A DNA stretch of 64,000 bases from Burkholderia sp. D-99 (GTDB lineage: Bacteria; Pseudomonadota; Gammaproteobacteria; Burkholderiales; Burkholderiaceae): positions 174,532 to 238,531 of the forward strand of contig NZ_JAAOXM010000013.1 in NCBI RefSeq assembly GCF_011605345.1, read 5' to 3'. Below, piece after piece: positions 54,046 through 62,454 of this stretch (positions within the stretch are counted from its first letter, which is position 1; the number at the start of each line of letters is the position of its first letter). The notes beneath the pieces are model-generated. The model was not told the origin of the DNA. It made no database searches and was given only the letters and a program-made list of their open reading frames with translations. Position numbers and translations under genes: made by a program.

Positions 54046-54668
54046 TCGACCTCCGTCGCGAGTGCGTTGACCGCTGCAGCCGCCATCGCGCTGCCGCCGC
54101 GCCGGCCGAGCAGCGCGACGTACGGCACGCCGCGGCTGTCGGCATCGAGCAGTGCCTTCGATTCGGCCGCACCGATGAAGCCGACCGGGAAACCGAGGAT
54201 CAGCGCGGGGCGCGGCGCGCCGGCGTCGATCATGTCGAGCAGGTGGAACAGCGCGGTCGGTGCATTGCCGATCACGACGACGCTGCCGGCGAGGTGCGGA
54301 CGCCACAGCTCGAGCGCGGCCGCCGAACGCGTGTTGCCGAGATGCCGCGCGAGATCGGGCACCTCCGGCTCGCCGAGCGTGCAGATCACGCGGTTGTCGG
54401 CCGGCAGCCGCGCGCGCGTGATGCCTTCGGCGACCATTCGCGCGTCGCACAGGATCGGCGCACCGGCCGCGAGCGCCGTGCGGCCCGCCGTGCCGGCACC
54501 GGCCGAGAAGCGCAGGTCGTAGGCGACGTCGACCATCCCGCACGCATGGATCACGCGCACCGCGAGTTTCTCGAGGTCGGGCGGAACCTGCGACAGGTCG
54601 GCCTCGGCGCGGATCGTCGCGAACGACTGGCGGTAGATTTCCTGCCCGTCGCGAATGTAGTCAAGCAT
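54042..54668 (-). CDS. cobH: Precorrin-8X methylmutase
   Basis: 208 residues of the CobH/CbiC family. It moves the C11 methyl to C12, giving hydrogenobyrinic acid. Conserved blocks are YIRDGQEIYRQSFATIRAEADL, the catalytic-region VRVIHACGMVDVAYDLRFS (the His is the active-site acid), ILCDARMVAEGITRARLPADN, VVIGNAPTALFHLLDMI, and ALILGFPVGFIGAAESKALL with YVALLGRRGGSAMAAAAVNAL. Length is standard. It overlaps cobG by 8 bases upstream and cobI by 4 bases downstream, so it sits firmly inside the minus-strand operon. Confidence 0.96.
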   Translation of the reverse strand: MLDYIRDGQEIYRQSFATIRAEADLSQVPPDLEKLAVRVIHACGMVDVAYDLRFSAGAGTAGRTALAAGAPILCDARMVAEGITRARLPADNRVICTLGEPEVPDLARHLGNTRSAAALELWRPHLAGSVVVIGNAPTALFHLLDMIDAGAPRPALILGFPVGFIGAAESKALLDADSRGVPYVALLGRRGGSAMAAAAVNALATEVE

Positions 54669-56064
54669 CGGTGGTGTCCTGGCTGTGCCGCGCGCCCGTC
54701 AGTCGGGCCGCGGCCTGGTCAATCGTCAGATGGCGCGCGAGCGGGGCGCCGAGGCCCGCGGCTGCGTCGCGCCGGTAAAGGTCGTAGTGCGCGGGCGCAA
54801 CCGCGACGAGCGTGTGCGTCGCGGGATGCGGCAGCGCGCAGTGGCGCTCGCAGCCGGTCAGGTGCACGTCGAGCGCGTGGCCGATGCGCGCGGCGAGCGC
54901 GAGCGCGTCGTGTTTCGTGTCGGCGCGCGCCTTCGCGCAGCCCGCGCTGCCGGTGCACGCGACGACCGATGCCAGCGGGTCGGACGACGCGCAGACGAGG
55001 CCGAGCGACGACAGCGCATCGAGCGTGGCCGGCGCGCGTTCACGCGATACGCCGTGCATGAACACGCCTTGCCATGGCGTCATCGACAGCGTGCCGTCGC
55101 CGTCGGTTTCGGCCAGCGCGGCGAGCCGTTCCAGTTGCATGGCATCGAGCCGGCCGAGCGTGAATTGCGCGCCGACGTTGCAGCGTGCCGCATCGTGCGA
55201 CGGGTGCACACCGAAACGCAGCGCCGGGTCGGTGCGCGTGCGGCGCCAGCCGGCGAGCGCCGGATCGGCCGCCAGCGGGAAGGGCACATAGTGCTGCGCG
55301 CGTTCGAGCAGCGCGCGCTCGCCGCAGGTTGAGAGCAGTGCGCGCATCCGCGTGACGTCCGCCGGCGCGAGATCGAGGAACGCGAGCAGCAGCGCGCGGA
55401 CCAGCGCGGCACCTTGATCGGGCGCGACATCGACCGAAGCGGGTGGGGCGTCATGCGCGACCGGCGGGCAGCCGGCCAGCCCGGCCGCAATGCGCACCGC
55501 GCCGTCGCCACGACGCCATGCCGCCAGCCAGATGTCGTGCGGATGATCGAGCGCCGCAACCGATTCGCCGCCGTCGAGCTGGATAGAGAATTTCGGCGAC
55601 AGCTCGCCACGGCGCGGCTCGCGCGCCAGCATGTCGAAGAGCGGCGCGGCGAGCGCGCGGCTGTCGACGAGTGCGGCAGGGTCGTGGCCGGCGAGCGGGC
55701 TGAGCATCACGTTGCGGACGTCGTCGCTCGCGGCGAGCGCGGCCGCATCGGCGGTGGCGCTCGCGGTTGCATCGACAGGCGGGCCGAGCCCCGCATCGAG
55801 CAATGCGCGCATCAGCGCGTCGGCCGCGCCGTCGCGAATGCCGCGCAGCTGGAGATTCGCGCGATTGGTCGCGTCGATCGTACCGGAGCCGAAGGCACGC
55901 GCGGCAGCGGCGATCGCGCGCGCCTGACGCACATCCAGCCGGCCGCCCGGCAGCTTGATCCGGCACAGCCCGCCGTCGGCGGCCGTGACCACGCGCACGA
56001 GCCCCGGGCAAGCCGAAGGGCGCGCGACGGGCGACGCAGGAATCGAAACGGGGGCGGAACTCAA
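54661..56064 (-). CDS. cobG: Precorrin-3B synthase
   Basis: About 467 residues, homologous to sulfite/nitrite reductases. It uses O2 and an iron-sulfur centre (and a non-heme iron) to form precorrin-3B in the aerobic route. N-terminal features RPSACPGLVRVVTAADGGLCRIKLPGGRL are conserved in CobG. The Fe-S ligands appear as CTGSAGCAKA near 395 and CERHCAL near 430. The start is uncertain, because no ATG lies near the conserved region: TTG at 56064 lets RPSACPGL be included, whereas GTG at 55998 would lose it. The 5' flank carries a cobalamin riboswitch. It overlaps cobH by 8 bases. Confidence 0.9.
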   Translation of the reverse strand: MSSAPVSIPASPVARPSACPGLVRVVTAADGGLCRIKLPGGRLDVRQARAIAAAARAFGSGTIDATNRANLQLRGIRDGAADALMRALLDAGLGPPVDATASATADAAALAASDDVRNVMLSPLAGHDPAALVDSRALAAPLFDMLAREPRRGELSPKFSIQLDGGESVAALDHPHDIWLAAWRRGDGAVRIAAGLAGCPPVAHDAPPASVDVAPDQGAALVRALLLAFLDLAPADVTRMRALLSTCGERALLERAQHYVPFPLAADPALAGWRRTRTDPALRFGVHPSHDAARCNVGAQFTLGRLDAMQLERLAALAETDGDGTLSMTPWQGVFMHGVSRERAPATLDALSSLGLVCASSDPLASVVACTGSAGCAKARADTKHDALALAARIGHALDVHLTGCERHCALPHPATHTLVAVAPAHYDLYRRDAAAGLGAPLARHLTIDQAAARLTGARHSQDTTDA

Positions 56065-56147
56065 CGGGATACCGGGGCAGTGTCGCGCCGCGGCCAACGC
56101 ATCGGTACACCCCGCCCGACGCCGACTGGCACGCACGCACTTTCTGG

Positions 56148-56304
56148 CCGGCAGGTCTCCTGGCTGACAGGTCGGCGCCGGCTCCCGGCCTTCCCGGTGG
56201 AACCAGTGGCATGAGGGGGAGATCGGCTCGCTGTCTACAGTTGCGGGGGCAGCCACAGCGGCGCGTGGTGCGCCCTGTGTTCCCTCTTCGGCCCCGAGGG
56301 GCAC
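56148..56304 (-). promoter_or_regulatory. Cobalamin riboswitch controlling cobG-cobH-cobI-cobJ
   Basis: Read on the minus strand the aptamer blocks are GGTGCCCCTC followed by AGAGGGAACACAGGG near 56300-56270, GCTGCCCCCGCAACTGTA near 56253-56236, the B12 box CATGCCACTGG (56213-56203), CCGGGAAGGCCGGG, and the closing GTCAGCCAGGAGACCTGCC near 56150. It differs from the other two aptamers in that the closing block lacks GGATACC. About 80 bases separate it from the likely cobG start. Confidence 0.92.
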
Positions 56305-56465
56305 CGGCGAACGAACGGCCGTAGGATACCCGATTTTCGCGACGATCCGGCAGCGGCGATGCGCCGCGCAACCGCGTCGCAGCATGGCCGCAGCCGGTTT
56401 TGCGCTGTCTCGCCAATGGTACGATTGGCGGCTCGACATCAGATCGGCGACCGCCGGCACCCGCT

Positions 56466-56762
56466 ATGAAACTAGGCAGGACAGAGCTGTTCGGCATGGG
56501 CATCGCGCTGGGCCTGCTGGCCATCCCCGCATGGGTTCTGCTCGCGTGCATACTGATCCCGCTTGCACCGTCGGCCGAGTGGCCGAAGAATGTCGGGCTT
56601 GCCGGCCTCGGCGTGCCGATCGTGGCGGGCGGCACGCTCCTGTACAGGAAAGGCGGTGCGCGGCCGCTCATGTGGCTGCTGCTCGGCTGGCTGCTGATCG
56701 CGTCGATCGCCGGCATGTATCTGGGGCTGCTGGCGTTGGTCGGTGGCGTGCCGCGCGGCTGA
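56466..56762 (+). CDS. Small membrane protein of unknown function
   Basis: 98 residues with three hydrophobic segments (about 9-33, 43-58 and 67-92) separated by short charged loops, consistent with an inner-membrane protein. No domain recognised. It is oriented away from cobG and toward cobL, between the two halves of the second cobalamin block, with 141 bases before cobL. That position alone does not show a B12 function. A longer in-frame start at 56400 exists; I chose 56466 because the N-terminus (MKLGRTELFGMG) leads directly into the first helix. Confidence 0.6.
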   Translation: MKLGRTELFGMGIALGLLAIPAWVLLACILIPLAPSAEWPKNVGLAGLGVPIVAGGTLLYRKGGARPLMWLLLGWLLIASIAGMYLGLLALVGGVPRG

Positions 56763-56903
56763 CATCGTCGCCGTATCGCACCGGCGGGCGTGCGGCGCGC
56801 CTGGCGCGGAAGCAGATCAGGATCAGCAACGGATCAACGCGCGGCGGCCCGGCAGCCGCGCATCGCAACAAATTGTATGGAATCGAACGATGGGGAAGGG
56901 TGC

Positions 56904-58166
56904 ATGACGGCGTGGCTGACGGTAGTGGGCATCGGCGACGACGGTTACGCGGGGCTTGGGCGCAGCGCACGACGCGCGCTGCTCGACGCGACGCTCGTAG
57001 TCGGTGCGAAACGGCATCTCGACATGCTGCCCGCACGGCTGCGTGCCGAACGCGAAGCATGGCCGTCGCCGTTCGATCTCGCGGGCGTGCTCGCGCGGCG
57101 CGGCTCGCCCGTGTGCGTGCTCGCGAGCGGCGACCCGATGCTGTTCGGCGTCGGCGCGACGCTCGCGCGCCAGCTTTCCGCCGATGACTGGCGTGTGCTG
57201 CCCGCACCGTCGTCGCTGTCGCTGGCGGCCGCCCGCCTCGGCTGGGCGCTGCAGGATGTCGGCGCAGTCTCGCTCGTCGGCCGTCCGCTTGCGACGCTTG
57301 CGCGTCACCTGCTGCCCGGCCGGCGCCTGTTCGTGCTGAGTGCCGACGGCCGGACGCCGGCCGCCGTCGCGGCCGAACTCGTCGCACGCGGCTTCGGGCC
57401 GACGCGCATCAGCGTGTTCGAACATCTGGGCGGCCCGCTCGAGCGGCGTCTCGACGGGCTCGCGCAGGCCTGGCACGTCGACGAAACGGCCGCGCTCAAT
57501 CTGGTTGCGCTCGACTGCCAGGCCGGCCCCGACGCGCCGCGCCGCGCGCTCACGCCCGGCCTGCCCGACGATGCGTACCGTCACGACGGCCAGCTCACCA
57601 AGCGCGACCTGCGAGCGATGACGCTCGGCCGCCTCGCGCCCGCGCCCTGCGAGCTGCTGTGGGACGTCGGCGCCGGCAGCGGCTCGATCGGCATCGAATG
57701 GATGCGCGCGCATCCGTCATGCCAGGCGATCGCGATCGAAGCGCATGCGGAGCGGCAGCGCTTCATCGAGCACAACCGCGACGCGCTCGGCGTGCCGGGC
57801 CTGCAGCTCGTCGCGGGCCGCGCCCCCGATGCGCTCGCGGGGCTCGCCGCGCCCGACGCGATCTTCATCGGCGGCGGGGCGACCGCCCCCGGCGTGCTCG
57901 ACGCCTGCTGGGCAGCGCTGAAGCCCGGCGGCCGGCTGATCGCAAACGCGGTCACGCTGCAAGGCGAGCTGGCGCTCGCCGCATGGCGCGAGACGCATGG
58001 CGGCACCCTCACGCGCGTGTCGCTCGCGCATGCCGAGCCGCTCGGCCGCTTTGACACCTGGCGTCAGCCGTTGCCGGTCACGCTGTACGACGTGCGCAAG
58101 CCCGATTCGGCTGGCACGGTCGACACGGCCGCATCGCCGGCCACGACGCACACGACGGACGCGTGA
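56904..58166 (+). CDS. cobL: Precorrin-6Y C5,15-methyltransferase (decarboxylating)
   Basis: 420 residues, a fusion of CbiE (1-210) and CbiT (220-420). The CbiE half has VVGIGDDGYAGLGRSARRALLDATLVVG and VLASGDPMLFGVGATL. The CbiT half has LTKRDLRAMTLGRLAPAPCELLWDVGAGSGSIGIEW (S-adenosylmethionine motif I) and FIGGGATAPGVLDACWAALKPGGRLIANAVTL. It methylates C5 and C15 and decarboxylates the ring C acetate side chain. GGGGAAGGG lies 5 bases before the ATG. It heads a plus-strand operon with cbiD, cobK and cobM. Unlike the other B12 operons here, no riboswitch is visible upstream. Confidence 0.95.
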   Translation: MTAWLTVVGIGDDGYAGLGRSARRALLDATLVVGAKRHLDMLPARLRAEREAWPSPFDLAGVLARRGSPVCVLASGDPMLFGVGATLARQLSADDWRVLPAPSSLSLAAARLGWALQDVGAVSLVGRPLATLARHLLPGRRLFVLSADGRTPAAVAAELVARGFGPTRISVFEHLGGPLERRLDGLAQAWHVDETAALNLVALDCQAGPDAPRRALTPGLPDDAYRHDGQLTKRDLRAMTLGRLAPAPCELLWDVGAGSGSIGIEWMRAHPSCQAIAIEAHAERQRFIEHNRDALGVPGLQLVAGRAPDALAGLAAPDAIFIGGGATAPGVLDACWAALKPGGRLIANAVTLQGELALAAWRETHGGTLTRVSLAHAEPLGRFDTWRQPLPVTLYDVRKPDSAGTVDTAASPATTHTTDA

Positions 58167-59254
58167 TGCGCGACGAGACCCCCGAACAGCCCGCGCCGCT
58201 ACGCTTCGGCTATACCACCGGCAGCTGCGCGACCGCGACGTCGCTCGCCGCTGCGCGGCTGCTGCTCGCGGGTCATGCGGACGACGCCGTCGAGATCGTG
58301 CTGCCGAAGGGGCAGCGCGTCATGATGCGGCTCGAGTTCTGCCGGGCCACGGCCGACGGTGCGGAAGCCGGCACGATCAAGGACGCCGGCGACGATCCGG
58401 ACGTGACGCACGGTGCGCTGATCTTCGCGCGTGTCGCGCTCGCGCCAGCGCCCGGCGTGCGGTTTCATGCGGGGCCGGGCGTCGGCACGGTCACGCGCGC
58501 GGGGCTGACGCTGCCGGTCGGCGAACCGGCGATCAACCCGGTGCCGCGCCAGATGATGACGACGCACCTGGAAGCGCTGGCGGCCGAGCAAGGCTATGCG
58601 GGCGGCTTCGACGTGACGATCGGCGTCGAGGGCGGCGAGGCGCTCGCGCTGAAGACGATGAACCCGCGCCTCGGCATCGTCGGCGGGCTGTCGATCCTCG
58701 GCACGACCGGCATCGTGCGGCCGTTCTCGTGCTCGGCCTATATCGCGTCGATCCACCAGGGCATCGACGTCGCACGCGCAAACGGCATCGCGCATATCGC
58801 CGCGTGCACGGGCAATGCAAGCGAGGATGCGATGCGCGCGCACTACCACCTGCCCGACATGGCGCTGATCGAGATGGGCGATTTTGCGGGCGCGGTGCTC
58901 AAGCACCTGCGGCGCGCGCCGGTCGAGCGGCTGTCGATGTGCGGCGGCTTCGGCAAGCTCAGCAAGCTCGCGGCCGGCCATCTCGACCTGCACAGCCGCC
59001 ATTCGAGCATCGACCTGCCGCTGCTCGCGCAGTGGGCGGCCGAGGCGGGCGCCAGCGACGCGCTGCAGGCCGCGATGCACGCCGCGAACACGAGCCAGGA
59101 AGCGCTGAAGCTCGCGCACGCCGACGGCGTGCCGCTCGGCGATCTCGTCTGCGCGCACGCGCTGCGCGTCGCGCGCGACATCGTGCCGCCGTCGGTCGCC
59201 GTCGAGATGTTCGCGATCGACCGGCAGGGCCGCTTCGTCGGGGCAGCGCGATGA
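58166..59254 (+). CDS. cbiD: Cobalt-precorrin-5B C1-methyltransferase (CbiD)
   Basis: 362 residues. Diagnostic blocks: RFGYTTGSCATATSLAAARLLL near the start, AGTIKDAGDDPDVTHGALIFARV, TVTRAGLTLPVGEPAINPVPRQMM, LGIVGGLSILGTTGIVRPFSCSAYIASI and MCGGFGKLSKLAAGHLDLHSR. CbiD methylates C1 in the anaerobic route. The aerobic counterpart would be CobF, which is not found in this window. The ATG at 58166 overlaps the cobL stop (TGATG), and a GTG just before it is also in frame. The stop overlaps cobK by four bases. Confidence 0.96.
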   Translation: MRDETPEQPAPLRFGYTTGSCATATSLAAARLLLAGHADDAVEIVLPKGQRVMMRLEFCRATADGAEAGTIKDAGDDPDVTHGALIFARVALAPAPGVRFHAGPGVGTVTRAGLTLPVGEPAINPVPRQMMTTHLEALAAEQGYAGGFDVTIGVEGGEALALKTMNPRLGIVGGLSILGTTGIVRPFSCSAYIASIHQGIDVARANGIAHIAACTGNASEDAMRAHYHLPDMALIEMGDFAGAVLKHLRRAPVERLSMCGGFGKLSKLAAGHLDLHSRHSSIDLPLLAQWAAEAGASDALQAAMHAANTSQEALKLAHADGVPLGDLVCAHALRVARDIVPPSVAVEMFAIDRQGRFVGAAR

Positions 59255-59982
59255 GCACGCGCATCCTGCTGCTCGGCGGCACCGGCGACGCATTGAAGAT
59301 CGCGCGCGCGCTCGGGCCCCGTCACGTCTACAGCCTGGCCGGCCTCGGCAAGGTGCCCGACGACCTGCGCTGCGACGTGCGCGTCGGCGGTTTCGGCGGC
59401 GCTGCCGGGCTGGCCGCGTATCTGCGCGACGCCGGCATCGGCCTCGTGATCGACGCGACGCATCCGTATGCCGCGCAAATCAGCGCGAATGCCGCTGCCG
59501 CCGCGCGTGAAGCGGGCGTGCCGCTGTGGGCGCTGCGCCGCGCGCCGTGGTCGCCGCAACCCGGCGACGACTGGCGCATGGTCGACGACTGGGCCGGCAT
59601 CGAAGCCGCGCTCGCGCCGTTCCGGCGGCCGCTGTTCACGCTCGGCCGCGAACCGCTCGCGCATCTCGACGCGATCCCGCCGCACCAGTTCTGGCTCGTG
59701 CGCTGCCTCGACGCGCATCCCGGCAACGCGCGCGCGCAGGTTGTCGCCGCGCGCGGGCCGTTCACGCTCGACGGCGAGCGCGCACTGTTTGCGCTGACGG
59801 GCATCGACGTCGTCGTCAGCAAGAACAGCGGTGGCGCGGCCACCGAAGCCAAGCTCGACGTCGCGCGCGAACGCAGGCTGCCGGTCGTGATGCTGCGCCG
59901 GCCGCCGCTGCCCGACGCCGACCGCGCGTTCGACTCGGCCGCGGCGCTCATCGACGCGCTCGATCCGGCCGCGCGCGCATGA
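59251..59982 (+). CDS. cobK: Precorrin-6A reductase
   Basis: 243 residues of the CobK/CbiJ family. It reduces precorrin-6A to precorrin-6B (6Y) with NADPH. Markers are RILLLGGTGDALKIARAL at the N-terminus, the IDATHPYAAQISANAAAAAREAGVPLWALRR block near 70, and the C-terminal VVSKNSGGAATEAKLDVARERRLPVVMLRRPP. The ATG overlaps the cbiD stop (ATGA). A 43-base gap follows before cobM, the longest internal gap in this operon. Confidence 0.94.
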   Translation: MSTRILLLGGTGDALKIARALGPRHVYSLAGLGKVPDDLRCDVRVGGFGGAAGLAAYLRDAGIGLVIDATHPYAAQISANAAAAAREAGVPLWALRRAPWSPQPGDDWRMVDDWAGIEAALAPFRRPLFTLGREPLAHLDAIPPHQFWLVRCLDAHPGNARAQVVAARGPFTLDGERALFALTGIDVVVSKNSGGAATEAKLDVARERRLPVVMLRRPPLPDADRAFDSAAALIDALDPAARA

Positions 59983-60025
59983 CGCCGCGCAGCCGGTCAT
60001 TCCATGAATTGACGGAGATTTTTCG

Positions 60026-60754
60026 ATGACGGTGTATTTCATCGGCGCGGGCCCCGGCGACCCGGAGCTGATCACGGTGAAGGGCCAGCGCCTCGTGCGC
60101 ACGTGCCCGGTGATCCTGTATGCGGGTTCGCTGGTGCCGGCCGCCGTGCTCGACGGCCATCGCGCGGAGCAGGTCGTCAATACGGCCGAGCTCGACCTCG
60201 ACGCGATCGTCGCGCTGCTCGCCGCCGCGCATGCGAAAGGGCAGGACGTCGCGCGCGTGCATTCGGGCGACCCGTCGCTGTACGGCGCGATCGGCGAGCA
60301 GATCCGCCGCCTCAAGGTACTCGGGATTCCATACGAAATCGTACCTGGCGTGACGGCCACGGCCGCGTGCGCGGCGACGCTCGGCGTCGAGCTGACGCTG
60401 CCGGGCGTCGCGCAGACGGTGATCCTCACGCGCTTCGCGGGCAAGACGACGATGCCGGAAGGCGAAGCGCTCGGCTCGCTTGCCGCGCACCGCGCGACGC
60501 TCGCGATCCATCTCGGCGTGCGCCATCTCGCGCGCATCGTCGACGAAGTGCTGCCGCATTACGGCGCCGATTGCCCGGTCGCGGTGATCTACCGCGCGAG
60601 CTGGCCGGATGAAGAACGCGTGACCGGCACGCTCGCCGACATCGTCGGCAAGGTGCGGGGCACGCAGATCGAGCGCACCGCGCTGATCCTGATCGGGCGC
60701 GTGCTCGATGCCGAAGGGTTCGCGGATTCGACGCTGTACGCGAGCGCAGGCTGA
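60026..60754 (+). CDS. cobM: Precorrin-4 C11-methyltransferase
   Basis: 242 residues of the CobM/CbiF family. It methylates C11 of precorrin-4 to give precorrin-5. Motifs are YFIGAGPGDPELITVKGQRL (residues 4-23), CPVILYAGSLVP, ARVHSGDPSLYGAIGEQIRRL, VPGVTATAACAATLGVELTLPG and VILTRFAGKTTMPEGEAL. ACGGAGA lies 7 bases before the ATG. The stop codon is immediately adjacent to the stop of the convergent EamA gene (60752-60757), leaving no intergenic space. Confidence 0.96.
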   Translation: MTVYFIGAGPGDPELITVKGQRLVRTCPVILYAGSLVPAAVLDGHRAEQVVNTAELDLDAIVALLAAAHAKGQDVARVHSGDPSLYGAIGEQIRRLKVLGIPYEIVPGVTATAACAATLGVELTLPGVAQTVILTRFAGKTTMPEGEALGSLAAHRATLAIHLGVRHLARIVDEVLPHYGADCPVAVIYRASWPDEERVTGTLADIVGKVRGTQIERTALILIGRVLDAEGFADSTLYASAG

Positions 60755-61666
60755 TCACGTGCGGGCCGGCCCGGGTTCGGCACGGCGTTCGCGCAGGTGT
60801 GTGTAGAGCGCCGCGCCGATCGTGATCGCGCCGCCGACGAAGTAGATCGGCGCGGCCGATTCGCCGAGGATCAGGATCGACGCGGCAATGCCGACGACAG
60901 GAATCAGGTTGAGCACGACCACGCTCCAGTACGATGCGTTGTCGCGCGCGCCGCGAAAATAGAACAGGAACGCGAGCGTGAACTGCAGCACGCCGATCGC
61001 CAGCGCTGGCCACACGGCGGGCCACGCCGGCAACCGGTGCGGCCCGCCGCCGCCCAGGTCGATGCCGAGCAGCACGAGCGCGAGGAGCAGCGAACCGGCT
61101 TGCTGGATCAGCAGCATCGCCGTCGCGGACGGCAGCGTCACGGCCTGCGTCGACAACGACACGTACAGCGCGGCCACCATCACGCCGGCGAACACAAATG
61201 CATCGCCGCGCAGCGACGCGTGAGCGTCCGCCGAGGTGTCGCCGAGCGTGATGACGACGACGCCCAACAACGCGACGCCGCCCGCGACCAGCAGCCGCCT
61301 GTCGACCCTGAACCGGAACAGCGCGATGTTGAACGCGAGGATGCCGAGCGGTTCGAGCGCGAAGATCACCGCCGTGTGCAGCGCGGACGTGGATTGCATG
61401 CCGACGAACCCGAGGTAGTACGCGCCGCACGGCTCGAGCATGCCGATCAGCGCGACGACGGCAACCTGCGCCGGGGCGATGCCTTTCAGGCTGACACGTT
61501 GCGCGACGGCGAGACACGCGAGCACCACGACGCTGGCGGCGATCTGCAGCACGATGAGCCACGCGGGTGACAGGGCAGGCAGCGCCATCTTGCTGAACGG
61601 GATGGCGACGCCCCAGCACAATGTGGCCATGATCAGGCATCCGGTATTGCGCGCGCTGTCGTTCAT
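60755..61666 (-). CDS. EamA-family (DMT superfamily) transporter
   Basis: 303 residues with ten hydrophobic helices in two EamA repeats: MATLCWGVAIPFSKMALPALSPAWLIVLQIAAS in the first, and FVFAGVMVAALYVSLSTQAV in the second, followed by YFRGARDNASYWSVVVLNLIPVVGIAASILILGE, the usual final motif. It is an inner-membrane exporter for amino acids, metabolites or drugs, with no specific substrate assignable. The ATG at 61666 matches the family N-terminus. It is divergent from a MarR-family gene (141 bases between starts), so that regulator probably controls it. Confidence 0.88.
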   Translation of the reverse strand: MNDSARNTGCLIMATLCWGVAIPFSKMALPALSPAWLIVLQIAASVVVLACLAVAQRVSLKGIAPAQVAVVALIGMLEPCGAYYLGFVGMQSTSALHTAVIFALEPLGILAFNIALFRFRVDRRLLVAGGVALLGVVVITLGDTSADAHASLRGDAFVFAGVMVAALYVSLSTQAVTLPSATAMLLIQQAGSLLLALVLLGIDLGGGGPHRLPAWPAVWPALAIGVLQFTLAFLFYFRGARDNASYWSVVVLNLIPVVGIAASILILGESAAPIYFVGGAITIGAALYTHLRERRAEPGPART

Positions 61667-61742
61667 GCGTTGACTCCACTCGGCCTGTCGACTCGTAGAA
61701 TGCGGGCGAGCGACCGCCCGGATCGAGCGGGCCGCGCTGCGG

Positions 61743-61795
61743 CTGACATCGGTGACACGATGGTTTAAATTATATGCGTGACGCACACATATACT
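61743..61795. promoter_or_regulatory. Divergent promoter region with dyad for MarR/EamA pair
   Basis: A perfect dyad TGCGT-G-ACGCA lies at 61775-61785 between AT-rich flanks (TATA before, CATATA after). On the minus strand a perfect TATAAT (61774-61769) could be the -10 of the EamA gene. On the plus strand CTGACA at 61743-61748 with TAAATT 17 bases later, or TATACT at 61790-61795, could serve marR. A MarR dimer on the dyad would affect both directions. Confidence 0.55.
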
Positions 61796-61807
61796 AGGAG
61801 CGCCTAC

Positions 61808-62347
61808 ATGAAAAAGCAACGCTTGAACAACCTGCTGGGCGCGCTCGCGCTTGGGCTGAACGACCGGGTAGAGGACGCGATCGCCCGCGACACCGGGCTG
61901 CACGGGTCGAGCGTGGACGCGCTGGTGCTGTTGTCACAGGCGCAGGCACTGACGATCGACGCGCTGGCGCGGCAATTGATGCTCGTCCACTCGTCGGCTG
62001 TGCGACTTGCCGAGCGGATGGCGCAGGAAGGGCTCGTCGCGCGCGAGCCCGGCGACGACAAACGCACCGTCGTGCTGACGCTGACCGAGGCCGGGCACGA
62101 TGCGGTCCAGCAGGTGCTTGCCGCACGCAGCGCGGCGATCGCGGACCTCACGCGCACGTTGACGTCCGAGCAATGCGCGCAACTCACGCCGATCTGCGAG
62201 CAACTGGTCGGCGCGCTCGCCGACGACATGCAGAACGCGATCCGCGTGTGCCGGCTGTGCGACGAAGACGCGTGCGACTTGCGGCGCTGCCCGTCGGAGC
62301 GTGCCTATCGGCGGTTCGAGGCGGAACGGGAAGCGGGCGGTCGATAA
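61808..62347 (+). CDS. MarR-family regulator with C-terminal Cys cluster
   Basis: 179 residues. The winged helix spans about 35-100: SSVDALVLLSQAQALTIDALARQLMLVHSSAVRLAERMAQEGLVAREPGDDKRTVVLTLTEAG. The C-terminus extends past the MarR fold with four Cys in CRLCDEDACDLRRC (C-x2-C-x4-C-x4-C), suitable for zinc or redox sensing. AGGAG lies 7 bases before the ATG. It is divergent from the EamA transporter and is likely its repressor. An in-frame ATG 30 bases upstream is less likely because it falls in the promoter dyad. Confidence 0.88.
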   Translation: MKKQRLNNLLGALALGLNDRVEDAIARDTGLHGSSVDALVLLSQAQALTIDALARQLMLVHSSAVRLAERMAQEGLVAREPGDDKRTVVLTLTEAGHDAVQQVLAARSAAIADLTRTLTSEQCAQLTPICEQLVGALADDMQNAIRVCRLCDEDACDLRRCPSERAYRRFEAEREAGGR

Positions 62348-62454
62348 CGGCGCGGTGTCTGGGCGGGGCGGGCACTTTCGGGCAGACTGGGCCACGTCGC
62401 TGGATAACCGCACGGGATCACGGCGCGCCAACCACCTTACAAGGACAACGTTGA

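Noticed and set aside
56763..56903. A possible cobalamin riboswitch before cobL
   Set aside because: None of the aptamer blocks (GGGAAAC, CGCAAC, GCCACTG) is present in either orientation.
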